DNA of 10,356 nucleotides, from positions 1-10,356 of the forward strand of contig JANQHA010000199.1 of NCBI GenBank assembly GCA_028282865.1. The letters are read 5' to 3'. The stretch comes from Oligoflexales bacterium (GTDB lineage Bacteria > Bdellovibrionota_B > Oligoflexia > Oligoflexales > CACXFL01). Every line of letters begins with the position of its first letter. Position 1 is the stretch's first letter. Shown here in pieces: positions 6,869 to 10,356 of the stretch. A program made the position numbers and the translations under genes. The notes under the pieces are model-generated. The model ran no database searches. It was not told where the DNA came from and saw only the letters and a program-made list of their open reading frames with translations.

Positions 6869-7303
6869 TTTATAAGATATTTCTAATGCCGAAATTCGGT
6901 GATCATGCTGGTCAAACTTTTTATTGACTTCCTCTTTGTTTGGATAAGTGTTGTAGTTATGTTGTATGACTTCCAAAATTTTATCGATGCTAGCTTGCAT
7001 TTGTTCTTGCAGAATAGAAAATTTATCAAGTCTTGCTTCGATGCGGTCTAATCTCTTTTCCACATTGCCGAGCCTCTTCTCTACGTTATCGAGCCTTCTC
7101 TCTACATTGTCGAGCCTCCTCTCTACGTTATCGAGCCTTCTCTCTACATTGTCGAGCCTCTTCTCTACGTTATCGAGCCTTCTCTCTACATTGTCGAGTC
7201 GCTCTTCGACTTTTGCAAACCTTCTGTCCATGGCGGTAAACTTTTCGCTTACACTTTTAAATTCTGCACTATGGGCATCTAGAGTCTTTAATACTTTTTC
7301 CAC
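6851..7303 (-). CDS. Heptad-repeat coiled-coil protein, probably cytoplasmic (150 aa)
   Basis: The start is GTG at 7303 with a strong AAGGGG site 6 bases upstream and a well-placed promoter further up. There is no signal peptide or membrane segment. After a helical N-terminus (about 1-31), residues about 32-95 are some nine consecutive heptads of the form RLDNVE(R/K). Leu (36, 43, 50 to 92) and Val/Ile (39, 46, 53 to 88) occupy the two core positions, predicting a long rigid oligomeric coiled coil. Residues about 96-118 continue the helix (KFSILQEQMQASIDKILEVI), and a short second helical segment with KKFDQHDHRISALE ends the protein. Such proteins commonly act as oligomeric spacers or scaffolds, but no specific partner can be named. 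It is the only complete protein in the minus-strand block without an export signal. Its repeat is encoded by a DNA tandem array listed separately. Confidence 0.85.
   Translation of the reverse strand: MEKVLKTLDAHSAEFKSVSEKFTAMDRRFAKVEERLDNVERRLDNVEKRLDNVERRLDNVERRLDNVERRLDNVEKRLGNVEKRLDRIEARLDKFSILQEQMQASIDKILEVIQHNYNTYPNKEEVNKKFDQHDHRISALEISYKEAHIE
7081..7206. repeat. Three tandem 42-bp units, each of two 21-bp heptad-coding subunits
   Basis: Units lie at 7081-7122, 7123-7164 and 7165-7206. The first two differ at one position, and the third diverges over its last ten bases or so. Within each unit two 21-bp subunits alternate, one containing CTACGTTATCGAGCC and the other CTACATTGTCGAGCC. 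On the coding (minus) strand both encode the heptad core R-L-D-N-V-E but use GAT-AAC versus GAC-AAT for Asp-Asn. A more degenerate subunit (about 7060-7080) precedes the array. Because 21 and 42 are multiples of three, gain or loss of units keeps the frame. Confidence 0.9.
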
Positions 7304-7333
7304 TGTCTTCCCCTTCTTAGGTAATTTTGAAGT

Positions 7334-7362
7334 ATTAAATATTCCCGAATGATCACCGTCAA
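7334..7362 (-). promoter_or_regulatory. Strong candidate sigma70-type promoter for the coiled-coil gene
   Basis: Reading the minus strand, TTGACG (7357-7362, 5 of 6) is followed after exactly 17 bp by TTTAAT (7334-7339, 5 of 6). An A/T tract just upstream (about 7363-7380, with AAAAAGCTTTTT) could act as an UP element. Transcription would start near 7327, leaving a leader of about 23 bases that contains the AAGGGG ribosome-binding site. This is the best promoter match in the window. Confidence 0.55.
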
Positions 7363-7486
7363 TTTTGAAAAAAAGCTTTTTAGCTAAATGCCGAGTTTGT
7401 AGGGGTTTAAGGTGGAAGATGTCACTGCCGGACTGCTAACCTTCTAGGCATTAAGTCAGACTAGCTACGAAATTTGGAATATCTTG

Positions 7487-8218
7487 TTATTCTAAGTACG
7501 ATCCAGCTGATTTAGGAATAAGTGACGGAGGTGTTCGATTTAGATCTCCCAGAGGAGCGCTGATAACCTCGACTGATCTACCAAAGTGGCCTTGCGAGAT
7601 ATCTTTATAGCGCCTTCGGAGATATCCGAAGTATTTTTTGCTTCCTATAGCAGCGTCTAAGGCCCTTGCGAGGATCCACAAAGCTTTCATGCGCTGAACA
7701 AACATCCCGTATTTGCTAGTAAAGTTCATATTTATATCAGCGGCATCCAGCTTGTTATCAAGGTCTAGCATGCTAAGGTAAAAACACCAATGGTAGGCCT
7801 CTACATTCTCTACAATTGATTGAGTTAATAAGTTTCTAGATGATAACAAGGTTTCGGGACTTAGGGCATTGGCATTCAACGCAATGAGTTCGTTCTTGCA
7901 GCTCTCGATTTCCTCTTTCATCGTTATGTTTGAAGTCATAATTAGCTCTCTGGTTCGCCACCGTGATGCAGCTTTTGGATGATTTAGCTCTCCTTTGAAT
8001 TCCTTGGTTTCCTCTTTTAGAAAATTAGCTTCGTTTGAGTTTTCGAAATTCTCATTGATATTATTAAATAGTTCTTCATTTTCTTGAACCGGCGTATTGT
8101 TTGCGGTGTTGTTGCCATTGTTAGAGTTAGGTTTGGTTTGTGCCGACGTGCGGTTAGCGCCAGCCGCCAGCGCCAATACCAAAATAATAAAATAATTTAT
8201 TTTTGCCCATCTGAGCAC
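7487..8218 (-). CDS. Exported Asn-rich/helical periplasmic protein, unknown function (243 aa)
   Basis: I recognise no family. The frame is open back to an ATG at 8323, but that start would bury the signal peptide behind about 40 unrelated residues. I prefer the GTG at 8218, giving a good Sec signal (MLRWAKINYFIILVLALAAG, cleavage after TSA near residue 26). No clear ribosome-binding site precedes it, so translation probably depends on coupling to the upstream barrel gene, which it overlaps by 65 bp in another frame. The exact start is therefore uncertain. Mature residues about 30-65 are a disordered Asn/Glu-rich linker (NSNNGNNTANN and onward). Residues about 66-210 are predicted helical, with two cysteines (107, 145) that could form a disulfide. 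The C-terminus is Pro/Ser-rich. Its neighbours suggest a periplasmic partner of the 8996-8154 outer-membrane protein. A frameshifted continuation of that barrel is unlikely because this sequence is not barrel-like. Confidence 0.75.
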   Translation of the reverse strand: MLRWAKINYFIILVLALAAGANRTSAQTKPNSNNGNNTANNTPVQENEELFNNINENFENSNEANFLKEETKEFKGELNHPKAASRWRTRELIMTSNITMKEEIESCKNELIALNANALSPETLLSSRNLLTQSIVENVEAYHWCFYLSMLDLDNKLDAADINMNFTSKYGMFVQRMKALWILARALDAAIGSKKYFGYLRRRYKDISQGHFGRSVEVISAPLGDLNRTPPSLIPKSAGSYLE

Positions 8219-8996
8219 CGGCCAAAATGTTGAGGCTAACTGCGTTGTATTTGATTCGGCTATACCAAATTTCTGCCCATAGTCCGGGCGAGTCAAATGC
8301 AATAGCTTTGCTATTAAGATCATCCTCTGGTTCTTCCTTACCGTTTTCTGACGTTCCTTGGCGACTTTGAGCCGCGATTCCCATTAATGCAAAGTAGCCA
8401 TTTCGGGCATGAGACAAGCCAGAGCTAGCCTCTGCAGATTTATTACCTTTTATTGGTAGGCTAGTTATTCCTGGGTCGATTTTGCCTACCCCAATTGTCG
8501 GTCCAAAGTAATTAAAACTGAAGCGCCCAATGTTATTTTTATAGGTTCCGCCGCCCAAAAAATAATAACTTCGAAACCCGGTCCATAGAGATAAATTACT
8601 AGAATTACTTGACTTTAATGGTTTGATGAGAAGCATGAAACCGGCTGAAGGATCCATATTGTAATCCTTACGATCTTCACCGGAGGTTTGAATCGCCGAG
8701 GCTAAGAGATGGATATTGAGAGAGTATGTTATAGGAATTGGCTTCAAGGTCTCTGCTAGTAACTTCTTATCTAGCTCCTGGGAAGAGGACGGTTTTTGTC
8801 GACGTTTAACCTTGAGGTGCTTGTCTAGTTGTTGCTTTCGGCGGTCGTAATCTTCTCTTGCACCTTGTTCACCCCGAGACGGTGGTGGTTTTACTTCGAC
8901 TGGCTTGGGCAGCAAAATTTTCCCACCTTGAGCAAGTCCAATCGTTGCAAACACTTGGAGCCCTAAGACTAGTGGGAATATCCTGCCCATTTTCAC
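8154..8996 (-). CDS. Probable outer-membrane beta-barrel protein with basic/Pro-rich N-terminal linker (280 aa)
   Basis: A Sec signal peptide (MKMGRIFPLVLGLQVFATIG, cleavage after LAQ near residue 23) is followed by a Pro/Lys-rich linker and a strongly basic, charged helix (about 31-85, including DRRKQQLDKHLKVKRRQK). From about residue 88 alternating hydrophobic/polar strands with Gly and aromatic residues appear: ITYSLNIHLLASAI, SAGFMLLIKPL, LSLWTGFRSYYFLGGG, RFSFNYFGPTIGVGKI, GYFALMGIAAQ, GLWAEIWYSRIKYNAVSLNILAGAQMG and LFYYFGIGAGGWR. This suggests an outer-membrane barrel of about eight strands. The last residue is Arg rather than the usual aromatic, though Trp279 is next to it. The start is GTG at 8996 with AAGGA 7 bases upstream; an ATG at 8990 is possible but too far from that site. 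It heads the minus-strand block, divergent from the 9149 inner-membrane protein, and its last 65 bp overlap the next gene. Confidence 0.8.
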   Translation of the reverse strand: MKMGRIFPLVLGLQVFATIGLAQGGKILLPKPVEVKPPPSRGEQGAREDYDRRKQQLDKHLKVKRRQKPSSSQELDKKLLAETLKPIPITYSLNIHLLASAIQTSGEDRKDYNMDPSAGFMLLIKPLKSSNSSNLSLWTGFRSYYFLGGGTYKNNIGRFSFNYFGPTIGVGKIDPGITSLPIKGNKSAEASSGLSHARNGYFALMGIAAQSRQGTSENGKEEPEDDLNSKAIAFDSPGLWAEIWYSRIKYNAVSLNILAGAQMGKNKLFYYFGIGAGGWR

Positions 8997-9055
8997 TCGA
9001 TGTTCCTTTCGCTAAACTTGACAGTAGGAAATCATTTCTTGGTATTTCTTTGACA

Positions 9056-9149
9056 CCCTGACTACCGAGTTTACCGGGGTCTTTAATAAGCCTCAATACC
9101 TAAGGTCAGGGTTTTAATCAAAAAATTTAAAAGTTTAGGAGTGACCTTA
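9056..9149 (+). promoter_or_regulatory. Leader with competing inverted-repeat arms covering the start codon of the 9149 gene
   Basis: Three arms are visible: A is CCCTGAC (9056-9062), B is TAAGGTCAGGG (9101-9111) and C is TGACCTTA (9142-9149). B and C form a perfect 8-bp inverted repeat (9101-9108 with 9142-9149). Arm C abuts the ribosome-binding site AGGAG (9137-9141) and includes the first base of the ATG. A and B form a perfect 7-bp inverted repeat (9056-9062 with 9105-9111). Because both pairings use 9105-9108, they exclude each other, which would allow an on/off RNA structure if transcription starts before 9056. If it starts between 9062 and 9101, only the start-covering hairpin forms. 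Alternatively the GTCA/TGAC half-sites are a DNA operator shared by the divergent genes. Confidence 0.3.
9058..9087 (+). promoter_or_regulatory. Weak candidate promoter for the 9149 gene
   Basis: CTGACT (9058-9063, 4 of 6) and TTTAAT (9082-9087, 5 of 6) are separated by 18 bp, and transcription would start near 9094. Two perfect TTGACA hexamers also occur upstream (9018-9023 and 9050-9055), but neither has a good -10 at normal spacing; the best for the first is TATTTC at 19 bp. The true promoter is therefore not settled. No convincing promoter for the divergent 8996 gene was found in 8997-9148. Confidence 0.25.
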
Positions 9150-10356
9150 TGGCTGAGGTGCATTTTGACGTTGGTGGTTCTGAATCGACAGAGAATTCTG
9201 AGTCCGAGCGAAGTTTTTCTGAGGCCTATAGTTTTTTTGAAGAACAACGCGCACTTGTCAAACCTATCCGGCGACGCATGACCATGTTTTTGTCGGCTTC
9301 GATTATTATAGCCACCGCATTGGCGGCGATAGCGGGTGTCTTCTGGGTGGGGGCTCAATATTCTAAGAAGTTTTTTAACGATCCATTTGTATACTTCGAA
9401 CTTCGAGCGATTGATGATAACGGCCACCCGGTCGCAGGTGCAGAGGTGTGGGTAGATAAGGAGCGCAAAGGTATCACCGATAGCTTCGGTGAATGGCGCC
9501 GGTACGTGCGAATGAAGCCAGGCAGTAGTTTGCAGGTTCGGATGAAGAAACATCACAAAGGAGAAGACCTCGATACTGTGAAAAATATTGTTGTCCCCAT
9601 TACACGCGGTGGTAATGAATCTTTATCGGTATCTAATACAATTGCTCTTTCAGATAGTATATCCTCGGCCATTAGTAAAAGAGAAAACCTAACTGCAGGC
9701 GATGGCAGAGATGAGCTTGAAGTTCTAAAAAGAGGGGATATTTCCAAAGTGGTTGATGAAGCAGCAACAACTGAATTTCATAAAAACCTATTTGGATTTG
9801 ACCGCATTGCCGTATCATTTGTTGAAACTCCTATGCGGTCGACTAACAAGCTAGGTATCAAACGCCAGAATTTTCTCCGTCGTAGTGTGATGTCTCAAGT
9901 TAAACGATATGCAATTAAAAATGGTATAGCGATCGACGCTGATAGTCCGTGGAAAGTCACCTTGAAACATCTAAGTTCCGGTGCCGGAAAGAGCTTGATT
10001 CGAATCAGCACATCCTTTCCCTACCAGAATTCGACCAAAAGTGAGAGCTTCCTGAAAAACTATTTCTCTACTGCAGAGCTAACCGCAAGGCGTATTTTCT
10101 CAACTCTTAAGCGTCACGTGAAACGACCTTATTTGGTGCTTCATGAAGGGAAGACTTGGTTTGCAATGCAGCCTCAAGCCCAACAAGGTTTTTGGCATTT
10201 AGCGGCGAATCAGCGGTTGGTAGGTAGGAAGAACCAAACCTTTCTATTGGGGTCCAAAACCACTGGTAAAGATCGTTTGGCGATTTCATCCAAGAAAAAC
10301 CCTTGTAAAGATAACATCGATGAAAGTCGAAGGTGTATTCTGTACTCTCCTGGTTT
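9149..10356 (+). CDS. Single-pass inner-membrane protein with periplasmic Ig-like (carboxypeptidase-regulatory-like) domain, 3' end outside window
   Basis: The frame is open from ATG 9149 to the window end (402 visible codons), and AGGAG 7 bases before the ATG fixes the start. Residues 1-40 are acidic and Ser/Glu-rich and probably cytoplasmic. RRRMTMF at 41-47 followed by a hydrophobic helix (about 47-69) predicts one membrane span with the C-terminal bulk in the periplasm. Residues about 82-150 have the pattern of a carboxypeptidase-regulatory/Ig-like beta-sandwich: DDNGHPVAGAEVWV, then GITDSFGEW. Residues about 216-330 look alpha/beta, with strand RIAVSFVE, helix RRSVMSQVKRYAIKNG and strands WKVTLKHL and SLIRISTSF, resembling TolB-N/CsgG-type domains by order only. 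Cys386 and Cys396 may form a disulfide. It is divergent from the barrel gene at 8996, sharing a 152-bp control region, which suggests joint regulation of the inner- and outer-membrane parts of one apparatus. The end of the protein is unseen. Confidence 0.8.
   Translation, partial: MAEVHFDVGGSESTENSESERSFSEAYSFFEEQRALVKPIRRRMTMFLSASIIIATALAAIAGVFWVGAQYSKKFFNDPFVYFELRAIDDNGHPVAGAEVWVDKERKGITDSFGEWRRYVRMKPGSSLQVRMKKHHKGEDLDTVKNIVVPITRGGNESLSVSNTIALSDSISSAISKRENLTAGDGRDELEVLKRGDISKVVDEAATTEFHKNLFGFDRIAVSFVETPMRSTNKLGIKRQNFLRRSVMSQVKRYAIKNGIAIDADSPWKVTLKHLSSGAGKSLIRISTSFPYQNSTKSESFLKNYFSTAELTARRIFSTLKRHVKRPYLVLHEGKTWFAMQPQAQQGFWHLAANQRLVGRKNQTFLLGSKTTGKDRLAISSKKNPCKDNIDESRRCILYSPG

Noticed and set aside
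7081..7206. Regular short repeats as a possible CRISPR array
   Set aside because: Units are directly tandem without unique spacers, are a multiple of 3 in length and encode coiled-coil heptads.
6966..7352. Plus-strand open frame rich in Ser-Thr-Leu repeats across the coiled-coil gene
   Set aside because: It is the antisense reading of the heptad repeat. It has no plausible function, and the minus-strand frame has a strong promoter and ribosome-binding site.
7369..7380. AAAAAGCTTTTT as an intrinsic terminator of the 8218-7487 gene
   Set aside because: The stem is AT-only apart from two central bases and has no loop. It fits better as an A/T tract upstream of the 7362 promoter.
7487..8996. 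A single barrel gene split by a frameshift near 8154-8218
   Set aside because: Downstream of the overlap the other frame encodes a signal peptide, an Asn-rich linker and helices, not further barrel strands, so two overlapping genes fit better.
9083..9747. Minus-strand open frames opposite the 9149 gene
   Set aside because: They lie inside a plus-strand gene with a clear membrane segment, domain pattern and ribosome-binding site, and have no coherent protein features themselves.
3064..10356. Naming the cluster as a Glt gliding or other known trans-envelope system
   Set aside because: The resemblance is only in general composition. No motor subunits, FHA/TonB domains or recognisable Glt motifs could be seen, so no gene symbols were assigned.

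Overview
The window looks like an accessory, envelope-focused region of a Gram-negative bacterium. Nearly every complete gene begins with a Sec signal peptide, a lipobox or a membrane segment, and two proteins look like outer-membrane beta-barrels. The DNA is moderately AT-rich. Start codons are unusual: most genes open with GTG or TTG and only a few with ATG. Lipoproteins, barrels, coiled coils and proteins I cannot assign to a family are mixed together, which would fit a predatory or deeply branching 'deltaproteobacterial' lineage such as Bdellovibrionota/Oligoflexia. That placement is a guess from style, not a demonstrated match. I see no rRNA, tRNA, CRISPR array, transposase or integrase.

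Layout. At the left edge is the 5' part of a cytoplasmic-looking minus-strand gene (1-440). A 361-bp AT-rich divergent spacer (441-801) follows, in which two opposing promoters can be drawn sharing one -35 hexamer. Next come two overlapping plus-strand genes: a polytopic inner-membrane protein (802-2229) and a cysteine-containing putative lipoprotein (2222-3055). They meet a long minus-strand block tail to tail with only 8 bp between stop codons. Read in its own direction, that block holds an outer-membrane barrel-like protein (8996-8154), an exported Asn-rich helical protein overlapping it in another frame (8218-7487), a heptad-repeat coiled coil (7303-6851), an exported protein with a His/Cys cluster (6713-5232), an exported alpha/beta-plus-barrel protein (5017-3764) and an overlapping TPR lipoprotein (3792-3064). 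Divergent from the head of this block is a plus-strand gene (9149 to beyond the window end) for a single-pass inner-membrane protein with a periplasmic Ig-like domain.

How the genes may work together. One inner-membrane protein with a large periplasmic part, two barrel-type outer-membrane proteins, one or two lipoproteins, a TPR scaffold and several periplasmic helical proteins together look like parts of an envelope-spanning assembly. The general composition recalls the Glt gliding machinery of myxobacteria and other trans-envelope complexes. However, no motor (ExbB/TolQ-like), ATPase, TonB box or secretin is visible, so I do not assign it to a known system. Probable internal promoters (6750-6778, 7334-7362) and terminator-like hairpins (5179-5221, 6842-6868) suggest the minus block is several transcription units rather than one operon.

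The most unusual non-coding features are: a leader before the 9149 gene in which one arm can pair with either of two others, one of which covers the start codon; a pair of matching GGAA-N5-TTCC palindromes upstream of the 5017 gene; and a 42-bp tandem repeat in the coiled-coil gene whose two heptads are nearly identical in protein but distinguishable by alternating synonymous codons.
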